Source: Corynebacterium callunae DSM 20147 | GTDB taxonomy: Bacteria; Actinomycetota; Actinomycetes; Mycobacteriales; Mycobacteriaceae | Direction of reading: 5' to 3' | Length of the DNA stretch: 64,000 nucleotides | Assembly (NCBI RefSeq): GCF_000344785.1 | Contig: NC_020506.1 | Span: 1,178,001-1,242,000, forward strand | Part shown: positions 1 through 9,849 of the stretch, in pieces | Numbering within the stretch: position 1 is the first letter of the stretch | Layout of the letters: each line of letters begins with the position of its first letter | Translations under genes and position numbers: made by a program | Notes under the pieces: model-generated | Told to the model about the DNA's origin: nothing | Databases searched by the model: none | The model's input: the letters and a program-made list of their open reading frames with translations, nothing else

Positions 1-1
1 T

Positions 2-898
2 GCTGCTATCCCAGTAGTTGGACCACTGCGTCGTTCCCTTGCAGGCGATCAGATCCAGTCTGTCATGGGCATTGTTAATGGCACCACCAACTTCATTTTG
101 GACGCAATGTACTCTACCGGCGCCGGCTATGAGGAGTCCCTTGCAGAGGCAACCCGTTTGGGTTATGCCGAGGCTGACCCAACCGCAGACGTTGAAGGCC
201 ATGACGCTGCTTCCAAGGCAGCCATCCTTGCTTCCCTTGCTTTCCACACTCGAGTTACCGCTGATGATGTGCATTGTGAAGGCATCACCAAGATCAGCGC
301 TGCAGATATTGAAGCCGCCAAGCAAGCCGGCCACACCATTAAATTGCTTGCCATCTGTGAGAAAATTACCGATAAGGAAGGACGTCAGGCCATTTCTGCG
401 CGCGTGCACCCCACCCTGCTTCCCACCTCTCACCCTTTGGCCTCCGTTAATAAATCCTTTAACGCCATCTTCGTAGAAGCAGAGGCCGCCGGACAGCTGA
501 TGTTCTACGGCAATGGTGCCGGTGGTGCGCCTACCGCCTCTGCTGTGCTTGGCGACGTCGTCGGTGCGGCCCGTAATAAGGTGCATGGTGGTCGTGCGCC
601 CGGCGAGTCAACCTATGCAAATCTGCCTATTGCAGATTTTGGCGATACCCCAACCCGCTACCACCTCGACATGGAAGTGGAAGACCGCGTAGGTGTTTTG
701 GCTGAATTGGCTAACCTCTTTGCAGAGCAGGGAATTTCACTGCGTACAATCCGACAGGAAGAGCACGAAAATGGTGCCCGCCTCATCGTGGTCACCCACG
801 CCGCGTTGGAATCTGATCTCAGCCACACCGTTGATTTGCTCAAGGCTAAGCCGATTGTTAAGGCAATCAACAGTGTGATCCGCCTCGAAAGGGACTAG
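2..898 (+). CDS. hom: Homoserine dehydrogenase, 3' part (5' end outside window)
   Basis: Converts aspartate semialdehyde to homoserine with NAD(P)H at the branch point to threonine and methionine. The open frame runs in from the left edge; 298 residues are visible, so the N-terminal Rossmann nucleotide-binding part (about 147 residues if the protein is near the usual 445) is outside. Visible motifs are GIVNGTTNFIL, the substrate/catalytic segment EADPTADVEGHDAASKA, and a C-terminal ACT domain (last ~80 residues, starting RYHLDMEVEDRVGVLAELA). In C. glutamicum this ACT domain carries threonine feedback inhibition. Stop TAG is 9 nt before thrB, consistent with the known hom-thrB operon. Confidence 0.97.
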   Translation, partial: AAIPVVGPLRRSLAGDQIQSVMGIVNGTTNFILDAMYSTGAGYEESLAEATRLGYAEADPTADVEGHDAASKAAILASLAFHTRVTADDVHCEGITKISAADIEAAKQAGHTIKLLAICEKITDKEGRQAISARVHPTLLPTSHPLASVNKSFNAIFVEAEAAGQLMFYGNGAGGAPTASAVLGDVVGAARNKVHGGRAPGESTYANLPIADFGDTPTRYHLDMEVEDRVGVLAELANLFAEQGISLRTIRQEEHENGARLIVVTHAALESDLSHTVDLLKAKPIVKAINSVIRLERD

Positions 899-907
899 TT
901 TTACTCC

Positions 908-1837
908 ATGGCTATTGAACTAAACGTCGGCCGCAAGGTCACCGTCACCGTGCCGGGTTCATCTGCGAACCTCGGCCCAGGCTTTGACACCCTCGGACTT
1001 GCACTTTCTGTCTATGACACCGTGGAAGTGGAAATTATCCCCTCCGGGTTGGAAGTAGAAGTTTTTGGCGAAGGCCAAGGCGAGGTGCCACTTGATGGTT
1101 CACACCTGGTTGTCAAAGCAATCCGAGCAGGCCTTAGGGCTGCCGACGTTGAAGTTCCCGGCCTGCGCGTAATCTGCCACAACAACATTCCACAGTCCCG
1201 TGGTTTGGGATCCTCAGCTGCCGCGGCAGTAGCAGGAGTTTCCGCAGCAAATGGTTTGGCAGATTTCCCCCTTAGCCAAGATCAAATTGTGCAGCTTGCT
1301 TCTGCCTTTGAGGGACACCCCGATAATGCCGCGGCCTCCGTGCTCGGCGGGGCAGTGGTTTCTTGGACCACCTTGTCCGTAGATGGCAAGAGCCAGCCTA
1401 AATACGCTGCCGTGCCAATTAAGGTACATAAAGACATCAAGGCCACGGCCTTGGTGCCAGACTTCCACGCCTCCACCGAAGCTGTGCGACGAGTACTGCC
1501 CACCGAGGTTACGCATATCGACGCCCGCTTCAACGTTTCCCGCGTGGCCGTTATGATCGTGGCCCTCCAGGATCGTCCTGACCTGCTGTGGGAAGGCACT
1601 AGGGATCGCCTGCACCAGCCTTATCGAGCAGATGTTTTGCCGGTGACCGCAGAATGGGTCAACCGTTTGCGCAACCGCGGACACGCCGCTTATCTTTCTG
1701 GCGCTGGCCCCACCGCAATGGTGCTCTCCACTGAAGCTGTGCCAGATAAGGTGCTGGAAGATGCTCGTGAATCTGGAATTCGCGTTTTGGAGCTAGAAGT
1801 AGCCGAAGGCGTAAAGGTCGAAGTAAACCGAGCTTAA
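908..1837 (+). CDS. thrB: Homoserine kinase
   Basis: ATP-dependent phosphorylation of homoserine to O-phosphohomoserine, the step before threonine synthase. A 309-residue GHMP kinase, the family's usual length. Motif 1 [12 protein letters not shown] lies at residues 16-27, the glycine/serine-rich ATP loop [16 protein letters not shown] at about 95-110, and the C-terminal GHMP motif LSGAGPTA near residue 260. It starts with ATG 9 nt after hom and is followed directly by a strong terminator, so it ends the operon. No defects seen. Confidence 0.97.
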   Translation: MAIELNVGRKVTVTVPGSSANLGPGFDTLGLALSVYDTVEVEIIPSGLEVEVFGEGQGEVPLDGSHLVVKAIRAGLRAADVEVPGLRVICHNNIPQSRGLGSSAAAAVAGVSAANGLADFPLSQDQIVQLASAFEGHPDNAAASVLGGAVVSWTTLSVDGKSQPKYAAVPIKVHKDIKATALVPDFHASTEAVRRVLPTEVTHIDARFNVSRVAVMIVALQDRPDLLWEGTRDRLHQPYRADVLPVTAEWVNRLRNRGHAAYLSGAGPTAMVLSTEAVPDKVLEDARESGIRVLELEVAEGVKVEVNRA

Positions 1838-1841
1838 ACTT

Positions 1842-1875
1842 AAAAAACCGAGTGCTTAAAGGCACTCGGTTTTTT
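1842..1875. terminator. Bidirectional rho-independent terminator between thrB and the TetR gene
   Basis: Perfect 14-bp inverted repeat AAAAAACCGAGTGC / GCACTCGGTTTTTT with a 6-nt loop. The A-run on one side and T-run on the other let it serve both thrB (+) and the convergent regulator gene (-), which ends at 1879. Confidence 0.92.
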
Positions 1876-1878
1876 GGT

Positions 1879-2439
1879 TTATTTAGGGCCGATATAACTC
1901 TCTGGCAAAACAATGCGCTCCAGCGCAAGAGCCACGAGGGTATCAGGATGAGCCTCAGCTTCAGAATTTCGGTTTAGCACCATGCCAAGCCACAAGGCAT
2001 CTGTAATGCGCGTGGTGGAATCATCAAAAAAGCGCGAATAGATCTCGTTATAGGACGCTAACCAGTCTGAAAATACCCCTGCCACAGCTTCAGAGTGCAG
2101 GGCTCGGCAATAGATTTCTACGCCTAAGACAATTGTCTTGTCATTGGGGGAAAAGACCCGAAGCAATGCAGCTTGGGCGCTTTCAAAGGAATCTACCCCT
2201 TGGAATTGCCGGGCGCACCAGTTGACATTGTCCACCACAAATTGTTCAAAGGCGGCGTGAATCAGGGTGTCTAGATCCTTAAAATGATAAGTGATTGACC
2301 CCAAAGGAACCCCGGCAGCTTCTGCAATTTTGCGATGTGTTGTATCGGCGACACCAAATTCACAAATAACCTGTAGGCAACCTTCGATAATTTTATCGTG
2401 GCGACTGGGGCCGCTTCCTATTGGATGTGAATCAGGCAT
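1879..2439 (-). CDS. TetR/AcrR family transcriptional regulator
   Basis: A 186-residue protein with an N-terminal TetR DNA-binding domain. The helix-turn-helix is at about residues 34-53 (HRKIAEAAGVPLGSITYHF, with the typical YHF end), followed by a helical ligand/dimerisation domain without recognisable ligand motif. TetR proteins usually repress neighbouring or divergent genes in response to a small molecule. The co-directional acyl-CoA ligase gene lies 77 nt upstream, so fatty acyl-CoA or a related ligand is a reasonable guess, but this is inference only. No operator was identified. Confidence 0.85.
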   Translation of the reverse strand: MPDSHPIGSGPSRHDKIIEGCLQVICEFGVADTTHRKIAEAAGVPLGSITYHFKDLDTLIHAAFEQFVVDNVNWCARQFQGVDSFESAQAALLRVFSPNDKTIVLGVEIYCRALHSEAVAGVFSDWLASYNEIYSRFFDDSTTRITDALWLGMVLNRNSEAEAHPDTLVALALERIVLPESYIGPK

Positions 2440-2474
2440 AGAAGATATTCTACTGAAAAAGACTTAAGAGAATT

Positions 2475-2507
2475 GCTTTTTCCGCCTGCAAGGCGGCGTC
2501 GAAAAGC
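2475..2507. repeat. GC-rich hairpin with GCGTCGAAAAGC arm downstream of the acyl-CoA ligase gene
   Basis: CCGCC-TGCAA-GGCGG stem flanked by GCTTTTT on the left and GCGTCGAAAAGC on the right, so the outer GCTTTT/AAAAGC can also pair. It lies between the stop of the acyl-CoA ligase gene (2517) and the start of the TetR gene (2439). The right arm matches a motif repeated in other intergenic gaps (57937-58007). It may terminate ligase transcription, although no clear U-tract follows on the minus strand. Confidence 0.5.
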
Positions 2508-2516
2508 TTTTTCTTT

Positions 2517-4232
2517 TTATTTCTCGCCTGGACCCTTCAATTTAATAACCTCGAAGTCTCCGTCGCGCAGGTGCAAACGCAGATCCTTTTTGTCATATTT
2601 GCCCACTGAGGTCTTATCGATCTCATCCACAAAGGTCCAGTATTCCGGCAACATCCAATTGGGCAAACGGTCTTTAAGCTGGGAACGCAGCTTCTCCGCA
2701 GTCTCACGGGTGGGCTCGATGCCGGGATAGAGCAGCGTAACAGCCAGCGGACGCTCCACCCACTTATCATCTGGGAAGCCAATTACTGCACATTCAACTA
2801 CCTCATCGGTTGCCATAATGAGGTTTTCCAATTGGCTCGAATAAATCCACTCACCACCCGAACGGATAACATCGCGAGCGCGGTCTTGAATGGTCAAGAA
2901 GCCATCGCTGGTAACCGAGCCGACATCGCCGGTTCGCAACCAACCATCAGCGGTAAAGAGCTCGTGGGCATCATCTACCTCAGAATCGCGGAAGGTATGT
3001 GCAAGTCCGCCATCATCTTCCATGGGGGAATGGAAATAGCTGGCGGTCACCCACGGACCACGCACCTGAATTTCACCCTCATTGCGGTCTGTGGAGGCCA
3101 TAACCTGACCATCATTAACCACTCGATATTCCACCGAAGCCGGGAAGCGGCCCTGAGAAACACGATAAGTCCACCTGGTTTCACCAGATACACCTGAAGG
3201 CGGACGAGATACAGTACCGACGGTGGAAGTCTCCGTCATACCCCAAACGTGCACCACGTCCACACCATAACGCTGCTCCCACATAGTGATCACGATGGGC
3301 GGAACCGCAGAACCGCCCACATAAAGCTCACGCAAAGACATACGCTCTGGCGGGTGTTTGAGATAATGCACCATCAACTGAATCCACAACGTTGGCACAC
3401 CGTGAGCTACACGAGGCAAGGTAGTGGAAATAATCTTGGCCAGGGTAGGGGCCGAAAGATCAGCTCCTGGCAGGACGAGGGGAGTGCCCGACATAAACGC
3501 AGCGATTGGCACACCCCAGCTGAGCACGTGATAAATAGGCACACAGCACAAGAAAGTCTCACCGTGTTCCACAGCTAGGGAATCAGTGGTGCGAATGCTC
3601 ATGGACTGCAAATACAAAGAACGGTGGGAATACACCACGCCCTTTGGCGGACCAGAAGTACCGGTGGAATAGCAGATTGCAGCTGCAGTGCGCTCATCTT
3701 GTACTGGCCAGTTATAGGAAGTGGAGCGACCATCAAGTAGTGCTTCATAGGAATAGGCGTCTAGGCCTGCTGGCAGCAACGCAGCTGCGGCTGAAAAATC
3801 ATTATCTCCAATAAAAACCACGGCTCGAACTTTGGGGCAGTCAGCCACAATCTCTGCTAATTGCTCCGCTAAACGAGGATCAGCAATGATGACCTCGGCC
3901 TCGGAGTGGTTGAGGATAAAAGAAATCTGATCATTCATCAATTGCTTATTCAGCGGATTAAACACAGCACCCATGCAGGCTACCGCGAACATAGCTTCCA
4001 TATGTTCGGCGCAGTTGTACAACAAGGTAGCCACACGCTGATCTCCGGTAATACCCAAAGAATCATGAAGGGCATGTGCCAGTGCTGCAGCACGGGCACC
4101 AACACCGCTAAAAGTCTGTTGCACCTGCTCGCCACCGTCCCAGGTAGTGATGAGCGTATCGCCATGCACGGTGGAACCGTAGGTGAGGATTCTGCTGAGG
4201 GAAAGGGGAACATCCTGCATCGTGCTGAGCAT
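2517..4232 (-). CDS. Fatty-acid/AMP-dependent acyl-CoA synthetase (ANL superfamily)
   Basis: Activates a carboxylic acid with ATP to the acyl-adenylate and transfers it to coenzyme A. From ATG at 4232 the product is 571 residues. Motifs in order: P-loop-like A3 YSTGTSGPPKGVVYSH (about 188-203), GMTETS adenine-binding motif, GWLRTGDVG and the hinge RARDVIRSGGEWI, and the C-terminal catalytic lysine in KTSVGKYDKKDLR. The frame is open further upstream to 4292, but medium/long-chain members of this subfamily typically begin close to the sequence MLSTMQDVPL, so the internal ATG was chosen; no good Shine-Dalgarno is visible. The substrate cannot be assigned. It sits upstream of a TetR regulator on the same strand. 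Confidence 0.9.
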   Translation of the reverse strand: MLSTMQDVPLSLSRILTYGSTVHGDTLITTWDGGEQVQQTFSGVGARAAALAHALHDSLGITGDQRVATLLYNCAEHMEAMFAVACMGAVFNPLNKQLMNDQISFILNHSEAEVIIADPRLAEQLAEIVADCPKVRAVVFIGDNDFSAAAALLPAGLDAYSYEALLDGRSTSYNWPVQDERTAAAICYSTGTSGPPKGVVYSHRSLYLQSMSIRTTDSLAVEHGETFLCCVPIYHVLSWGVPIAAFMSGTPLVLPGADLSAPTLAKIISTTLPRVAHGVPTLWIQLMVHYLKHPPERMSLRELYVGGSAVPPIVITMWEQRYGVDVVHVWGMTETSTVGTVSRPPSGVSGETRWTYRVSQGRFPASVEYRVVNDGQVMASTDRNEGEIQVRGPWVTASYFHSPMEDDGGLAHTFRDSEVDDAHELFTADGWLRTGDVGSVTSDGFLTIQDRARDVIRSGGEWIYSSQLENLIMATDEVVECAVIGFPDDKWVERPLAVTLLYPGIEPTRETAEKLRSQLKDRLPNWMLPEYWTFVDEIDKTSVGKYDKKDLRLHLRDGDFEVIKLKGPGEK

Positions 4233-4788
4233 GTATTCAACAATAGCGGGGTGGGAACAAACTTTTGGCCAGAGACTGGGCAAGATGGTCAAATAGCTGA
4301 GAAACTGCCCACATTTTAGGGCTCCACATACATAAGGTCCGGTATATACAAGGGCGATTGAGACACTTGGGAAAGAATGCGCTAATATAGGCCATCAAGA
4401 CCGAGGAAACGCTTCCCGGTGCACACCAATATCCTTCGCAGTACCTGCTGAGATCCCACAATATTGCGGCTGACTCTCATCGCGGGGCAGAGGATTACTT
4501 TTAAAGCACCCGGAGCTGTGGATATTTTTCCCAGCCACATCTTGGTCTGGAAGACAACATCAAAAAGCGCACTACATACCGTGCACTGATGTATTAGCTT
4601 CCTCCAGTGTCATCTTGCGCAACCATTGTTGTGCGCGTAATTAGTGCTGCTTAGAGCAGCACAGTTACCAGCTCAGCTATAAGCCTGATGCCACTTTCAA
4701 CTACACAGAAGCCGCGTTCGGCCCAACGTCCAACCCGAAAAATCCGGGTAACCCCTCAGATGGCCTGAACTGCTATGAAAGGAAATCT
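4233..4788 (+). other. Long non-coding leader/promoter region of rho
   Basis: About 550 nt without a convincing gene separates the divergent acyl-CoA ligase start from rho. It holds a 7-bp hairpin GTGCTGC-TTAGA-GCAGCAC at 4644-4662 and several C-rich, little-structured stretches; a weak TTGAGA (4358) / TAATAT (4383) pair with 19-bp spacing is a possible promoter. Long leaders in front of rho are known in other bacteria as sites of Rho autoregulation; whether that applies here is inference. Confidence 0.5.
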
Positions 4789-7167
4789 GTGACTGACACA
4801 GACAACACCGCAGCGAATCAGGGAGAACTGACCTCCCTTCGACTGCCGGATCTGCGCAAAATTGCGGCAGACCTTGGTCTCAAAGGCACCTCTGCGCTAC
4901 GCAAAGGCGATCTCTTAAACGCGATCAACGCAGCACAAGCTGGTAAACCAACTGCAGCTGCAACCGCCCCAAAGCGAGCTAGCAAGCGCACCGCTGCACC
5001 TGCAGAAACTCCAGCTCCTGCTGAAGCGCCTGTTGAAAACGCAGAAGCCACCGCGCCTGCACCACGTACTCGGGGTCGTCGCAGCACCAAACAAACTCCC
5101 GCAGCTCAGCCTGCAGCAGTAGAAACCAGCACTGCAGACAACGCTGCAACCCCAGAGGCTGCAGAAGCTCCAGCTCCGCGCCGTGGACGTCGTCGCGTTA
5201 GCGCCACCAACGTCACCGCCGCTGCTGAGCCGGCACCAGCGCAGGCTGAAATCCCAGTAGTTACCGCTGCTGAGACTGCTCCGGCCAACACCGAGGCTGC
5301 TAACACTGAGGCTGCAAATAGTGCACCTGCCGCCGGCGAAGACCAGGACAACCGCTTTGAGTCTCGTTCCGCAGCGCGCCGGGCACGTCGTAATCGTCAG
5401 CGCCAGACCCAGGACCATGCTCAGAGCAACCGCGAGCCACGCGAGGTTCGTGAAGTTGAGGAAGCAACTGCTGCGCCTGTAGTTGAGCGCGAGCAGGCAG
5501 CTGAGGCTCCAGCACAAGCTGTGGCAGAACCTACTCAGTCGGTAGAAAACACCGTTGAGGACACTCGCGAGGATAACCGCCGTGAGCGCGGCAACCGTCG
5601 CAACAACCGTAATGATCGCAATGATCGTGGCTCCCGTGACAACCGCAACTCCCGTGATGAGAACACCACTGACCAGGCTGCGGGCGTCGAAAAGCAGGAT
5701 AACCAGGCTGACAACGGCGAGGATCATAATGAGGATCGCCGTTCCCGCAACAACCGCAATAACCGCGACCGGAATGACCGCAATGATCGTGGAGACCGTA
5801 ACGATCGTGGCGATCGCAGTGAGCGTAATGACCGCGATGATCGCAATGGTGACGATGATGATCGTCGCGGACGCCGTGGCCGCCGCAACCGTCGTGGCCG
5901 TGACCGCGATACTCGCGACAATCGGGACAACCGCGACAACCGCGAGAACAACCAAGACACTGACAACGGCACTCAGCATGAAGAGCAGCTGCAGCCAGTC
6001 GCCGGCATCTTGGACATCGTTGATACCAACGTTGCGTTTGTTCGCACCACCGGTTATCACGCTGCGCCTTCCGATGTTTTTGTTAACAATCAGCTGATCC
6101 GCCGAATGAGCCTGCGCTCTGGCGATGCCATCATCGGTCAGGTTCGTATGAACCAGGGCAGCACCAACAACCACAACAACCACGGTGGCCGTAACCGCCA
6201 GAAGTACAACAACCTGGTGCGCGTGGAAACTGTGAACGGTTTGCCAGTTGAAGAAGCTCGCAACCGTCCTGATTTTGGCAAGCTGACTCCGCTGTACCCG
6301 AACCAGCGTTTGCGTTTGGAAACTGAGCAGCGCATTTTGACCACCCGTGTCATTGACTTGATCATGCCTATTGGTAAGGGCCAGCGCGCGCTGATCGTTT
6401 CCCCACCAAAGGCCGGCAAGACCACCATCTTGCAAAACATTGCCAATGCAATCTCCACCAACAACCCTGAGTGCTACCTCATGGTTGTCTTGGTTGACGA
6501 GCGTCCAGAAGAAGTGACTGATATGCAGCGCTCCGTGCGTGGCGAGGTTATTTCCTCTACCTTTGACCGTCCACCATCAGAGCACACCGCAGTGGCAGAG
6601 CTGGCTATTGAGCGTGCAAAGCGCCTGGTAGAGCAGGGTCAAGACGTTGTTGTCTTGCTTGACTCCATCACTCGTTTGGGCCGTGCTTATAACAACAGCT
6701 CACCAGCATCGGGACGTATTCTTTCCGGTGGTGTGGATTCCAATGCGCTGTACCCTCCAAAGCGTTTCTTGGGTGCTGCCCGCAATATCGAAAACGGTGG
6801 TTCTTTGACCATCATCGCTACCGCCATGGTGGAAACCGGTTCCGCCGGCGATACTGTGATCTTCGAGGAATTCAAGGGCACCGGCAATGCGGAGCTCAAG
6901 CTGGATCGTAAGATCTCTGAGCGTCGTGTATTCCCAGCTGTTGACGTTAATCCTTCCGGTACTCGTAAGGATGAGCTGTTGCTCAATCCTGATGAGGCGC
7001 GCATTATGCACAAGCTGCGCCGCATCCTGTCCGCGCTGGATAACCAGCAGGCTATTGATCTTTTGATCAAGCAGCTTAAGAAGACCAAGTCCAATGCAGA
7101 ATTCCTGATGCAGGTTGCTTCCAGTGCACCTATGGCAGGAACTGAGAAAGAGGAGGAATACTCCTAA
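4789..7167 (+). CDS. rho: Transcription termination factor Rho
   Basis: Hexameric RNA-dependent ATPase that ends transcription of untranslated RNA. GTG start with AAAGGA 5 nt upstream gives 792 residues, much longer than the ~420 of E. coli Rho. Order: Rho_N/SAP-like helices (residues ~14-50), an Ala/Pro/Glu then Arg/Asn/Asp-rich disordered insert (~50-395) with strings of NDR/NRD repeats, the RNA-binding fold (~400-470), then the motor with P-loop SPPKAGKTT (~538-546), [10 protein letters not shown], Walker [17 protein letters not shown] (~619-634) and [11 protein letters not shown]. Long inserts of this kind are typical of actinobacterial Rho. Its stop overlaps the prfA start by one base. 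Confidence 0.97.
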   Translation: MTDTDNTAANQGELTSLRLPDLRKIAADLGLKGTSALRKGDLLNAINAAQAGKPTAAATAPKRASKRTAAPAETPAPAEAPVENAEATAPAPRTRGRRSTKQTPAAQPAAVETSTADNAATPEAAEAPAPRRGRRRVSATNVTAAAEPAPAQAEIPVVTAAETAPANTEAANTEAANSAPAAGEDQDNRFESRSAARRARRNRQRQTQDHAQSNREPREVREVEEATAAPVVEREQAAEAPAQAVAEPTQSVENTVEDTREDNRRERGNRRNNRNDRNDRGSRDNRNSRDENTTDQAAGVEKQDNQADNGEDHNEDRRSRNNRNNRDRNDRNDRGDRNDRGDRSERNDRDDRNGDDDDRRGRRGRRNRRGRDRDTRDNRDNRDNRENNQDTDNGTQHEEQLQPVAGILDIVDTNVAFVRTTGYHAAPSDVFVNNQLIRRMSLRSGDAIIGQVRMNQGSTNNHNNHGGRNRQKYNNLVRVETVNGLPVEEARNRPDFGKLTPLYPNQRLRLETEQRILTTRVIDLIMPIGKGQRALIVSPPKAGKTTILQNIANAISTNNPECYLMVVLVDERPEEVTDMQRSVRGEVISSTFDRPPSEHTAVAELAIERAKRLVEQGQDVVVLLDSITRLGRAYNNSSPASGRILSGGVDSNALYPPKRFLGAARNIENGGSLTIIATAMVETGSAGDTVIFEEFKGTGNAELKLDRKISERRVFPAVDVNPSGTRKDELLLNPDEARIMHKLRRILSALDNQQAIDLLIKQLKKTKSNAEFLMQVASSAPMAGTEKEEEYS

Positions 7168-8243
7168 TGGCATCGCAGGTTTCTGCAGTAGATGACATCC
7201 TGGCCGAATACCACGGTCTAGAACAGCAAATGGCTGACCCCGAGCTGCACAATGATCCCGCAGCTGCTCGTAAAGTAGGCAAGCGCTACTCCGAGCTGCA
7301 GCCAATTATCAATGTGCACCGTGAACTCACCGCTGCTCAAGATGATTTGGAAGCCGCCAAGGAAATGGCTCATGAAGATCATGAGTTCCAAGCGGAAGCA
7401 GAACGCCTGGCAGCTGAGGTTGTTGAGCTTGAGGAAAAGCTCGCTGACCTGCTAGCTCCACGTGACCCTCACGATAGCGAGGACATCGTGATGGAAATCA
7501 AGGCTGGCGCCGGCGGCGAAGAAGCAGCACTTTTTGCTGGTGACTTGCTCCGTATGTACCAGAAGTTTGCCGATAAGCACGGTTTCTCCATTGAGGTTTT
7601 GGACTCTGCAGAGTCTGACCTCGGTGGCGTTAAGGACATCACCTTGTCTATCCGTTCCCGTCAGCCTTCTCGCGATGGCGCTTGGAGCCAGTTTAAGTTT
7701 GAAGGTGGCGTGCACCGCGTACAGCGTGTGCCCGTGACCGAATCTCAGGGACGTATTCAGACCTCTGCAGCTGGTGTTTTGGTTTACCCAGAACCCGATG
7801 AGATCGAAGACGTGGAAATCGACGAAAAGGATCTGCGTATCGACGTTTACCGTTCCTCCGGTAAGGGTGGCCAGGGCGTTAACACCACTGACTCCGCTGT
7901 GCGTATTACTCACCTTCCCACTGGCTTGGTTGTGACCTGTCAGAAGGAACGCTCTCAGATCCAGAACAAGGCCCGCGCAATGCAGGTTTTGGCTGCTCGT
8001 CTGCAGGCTTTGAAGGAAGAGGAAATCGAAGCTGAGGCAGCTCAGGGACGTGCCGCTCAGATCCGTACCATGGACCGCTCCGAGCGTATTCGCACCTACA
8101 ACTGGCCAGAAAACCGCATCAGTGATCACCGTATTGGGTTTAAATCCAATAACCTTGACTCCGTGCTTGACGGTGAACTTGATGATCTTTTCACTGCACT
8201 TCGAGCTGCTGAGCGTTCAGCACGCCTTGAGGCAGAAGGCTAA
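7167..8243 (+). CDS. prfA: Peptide chain release factor 1
   Basis: Reads UAA and UAG and triggers peptide release on the ribosome. 358 residues, usual length. The catalytic GGQ is at about residue 234 in [17 protein letters not shown], and the RF1-type region [18 protein letters not shown] precedes it. Its ATG overlaps the last base of the rho stop (TAATG) with AGGAGGAA upstream, so it is probably translationally coupled to rho. The next gene, prmC, encodes the enzyme that methylates the GGQ glutamine. Confidence 0.97.
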   Translation: MASQVSAVDDILAEYHGLEQQMADPELHNDPAAARKVGKRYSELQPIINVHRELTAAQDDLEAAKEMAHEDHEFQAEAERLAAEVVELEEKLADLLAPRDPHDSEDIVMEIKAGAGGEEAALFAGDLLRMYQKFADKHGFSIEVLDSAESDLGGVKDITLSIRSRQPSRDGAWSQFKFEGGVHRVQRVPVTESQGRIQTSAAGVLVYPEPDEIEDVEIDEKDLRIDVYRSSGKGGQGVNTTDSAVRITHLPTGLVVTCQKERSQIQNKARAMQVLAARLQALKEEEIEAEAAQGRAAQIRTMDRSERIRTYNWPENRISDHRIGFKSNNLDSVLDGELDDLFTALRAAERSARLEAEG

Positions 8244-8246
8244 AAA

Positions 8247-9083
8247 ATGCTCACCCTCGGGGAAGCACTGCGCGACGCCACCACCACCCTTGAAAAGGCG
8301 GGGGTGGCGTCGCCACTTAATGACGCCCGCCTGATTGCAGCACATCTACTTGACTGCGGGCCCTTGGACATAGCGCTGCGCATGCGCGATGAAGTGCCTG
8401 AGGGCTTTGGCGAGGCTGTTGCACGGCGCGCTCAGCGCGAGCCGCTGCAACATATCCTGGGTAGCGCACCGATGGGACCACTGGATTTACACGTCGGACC
8501 TGGGGTTTTTATTCCCCGCCCAGAAACGGAGGTTCTCGCTGACTGGGCCGTGCGGCAGGCGGCGAGCGTCGACAAGCCCGTTATTGTAGATCTGTGCACC
8601 GGTTCCGGTGCCCTAGCAGCCTATATCGGCCATGAGCTTGTCGACGCCCACCTCACCGCGGTGGAACTCGATCCGGGGGCTTTAACGTGGGCGCGCCGCA
8701 ACCTCATGGAATTTGCTCCGCACGTTAATTTGGTCGCTGGCGACGTTACCGATGCTGAAATTTTGCCTGGTTTGCACTCCACGGTGGATATTGTGGTGTC
8801 CAATCCGCCTTATGTTCCAGAAACTTTAGAGCTTGACCCAGAGGTATATCAGGATCCGCATATGGCCGTTTTTAGTGGTGATACTGGCATGGATGTCATC
8901 ACGGAAATGGTTCATTTGATCTTTAGTTTGCTGCGTTCTGGGGGAGTAGTTGGTGTGGAACATGATGACACCACCTCCGCGCAAGTGCAGGCAGTTTTCC
9001 GTGAACATGGTGGTTTTGGCAACATTGAGGTGTTAAAAGATCTTGCTGGCCGAGACCGCTTTGTGACAGCGAGTAAGCTGTGA
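8247..9083 (+). CDS. prmC: Release factor glutamine N5-methyltransferase
   Basis: Methylates the glutamine of the GGQ loop of release factors using S-adenosylmethionine. 278 residues: N-terminal helical substrate domain, SAM motif [16 protein letters not shown] (~112-126), and the hallmark NPPYVPE (~186-192) that binds the glutamine side chain. ATG lies 3 nt after the prfA stop, so substrate and modifying enzyme are made together, the widespread prfA-prmC arrangement. Confidence 0.95.
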   Translation: MLTLGEALRDATTTLEKAGVASPLNDARLIAAHLLDCGPLDIALRMRDEVPEGFGEAVARRAQREPLQHILGSAPMGPLDLHVGPGVFIPRPETEVLADWAVRQAASVDKPVIVDLCTGSGALAAYIGHELVDAHLTAVELDPGALTWARRNLMEFAPHVNLVAGDVTDAEILPGLHSTVDIVVSNPPYVPETLELDPEVYQDPHMAVFSGDTGMDVITEMVHLIFSLLRSGGVVGVEHDDTTSAQVQAVFREHGGFGNIEVLKDLAGRDRFVTASKL

Positions 9084-9130
9084 GCGAGTAAAGGCTCTTT
9101 TGCGGGCTTGGGCTTTAATTTTTAGGGCCT

Positions 9131-9162
9131 GTGGGCCCGTGGGTCCGTGGGTCCGTGGGCCC
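9131..9162 (+). repeat. Four tandem 8-bp units GTGGGYCC between prmC and the Sua5 gene
   Basis: GTGGGCCC, GTGGGTCC, GTGGGTCC, GTGGGCCC follow each other without spacer in the 115-nt gap before the next gene. The outer units contain the palindrome GGGCCC and, with GGGCCT just before (9125), could fold on themselves. No gene is seen in the gap. Confidence 0.85.
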
Positions 9163-9198
9163 GAAATATATTTTTGATTTTCAATTGAGGAGGAAACA

Positions 9199-9849
9199 GT
9201 GAGCAGAATTTACGATTGTGCAGAACCAGAATCTCGGGCAGCCGGCCTCAAAGCAGCAGTAGATGCTGTTAAAACCGGCCAGCTGGTAGTCCTGCCAACC
9301 GATACTCTTTATGGATTAGGTTGCGATGCCTTCAACAACCAGGCTGTTGCCAACCTCCTAGCCACCAAGCACCGCGGACCGGATATGCCCGTCCCAGTGC
9401 TGGTCGGCAGCTGGGATACCATCCAGGGCTTGGTTCACACCTACTCTGCACAAGCTAAAGCTCTGGTAGAAGCTTTCTGGCCAGGTGGACTGTCCATCAT
9501 CGTGCCACAGGCTCCAAGCCTGCCATGGAACCTTGGCGATACCCGTGGCACCGTCATGCTACGTATGCCTTTGCATCCAGTTGCCATTGAGTTGCTACGC
9601 CAGACCGGCCCAATGGCTGTATCCTCTGCCAACATTTCCGGCCAGACCCCACCAAGCACCGTTACTGCGGCACGCCAGCAGCTCAACCAAAATGTGGCGG
9701 TTTATCTTGACGGTGGCGAGTGCGCCATTGGTTTGCCTTCCACCATTGTTGATATCTCGGGCGATCATCCAAAGATTCTGCGTGAGGGAGCAATCAGCGC
9801 TGAGCGCGTCGGAGAAGTGCTAGGGGTGACGGCAGAGAGCCTGCGCTAA
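9199..9849 (+). CDS. L-threonylcarbamoyladenylate synthase (Sua5/YwlC/YrdC family)
   Basis: Makes threonylcarbamoyl-AMP from threonine, bicarbonate and ATP, the precursor of t6A at position 37 of ANN-decoding tRNAs. 216 residues forming one YrdC domain: VLPTDTLYGLGCDAF (~31-45), the KHRGPDMPVPVLV segment, SSANISGQTPPSTVTAA and GLPSTIVDIS. GTG start with GAGGAGG 5 nt upstream. It lacks the extra C-terminal Sua5 domain, so it is the short TsaC-like form. The next gene starts directly after its stop. Confidence 0.93.
   Translation: MSRIYDCAEPESRAAGLKAAVDAVKTGQLVVLPTDTLYGLGCDAFNNQAVANLLATKHRGPDMPVPVLVGSWDTIQGLVHTYSAQAKALVEAFWPGGLSIIVPQAPSLPWNLGDTRGTVMLRMPLHPVAIELLRQTGPMAVSSANISGQTPPSTVTAARQQLNQNVAVYLDGGECAIGLPSTIVDISGDHPKILREGAISAERVGEVLGVTAESLR

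Noticed and set aside
4915..6435. 506-residue minus-strand open frame opposite rho
   Set aside because: It mirrors the biased GC-rich repeat codons of the Rho insert; the product is low-complexity Val/Ala/Ser/Thr and has no start signal or neighbours. Shadow frame.
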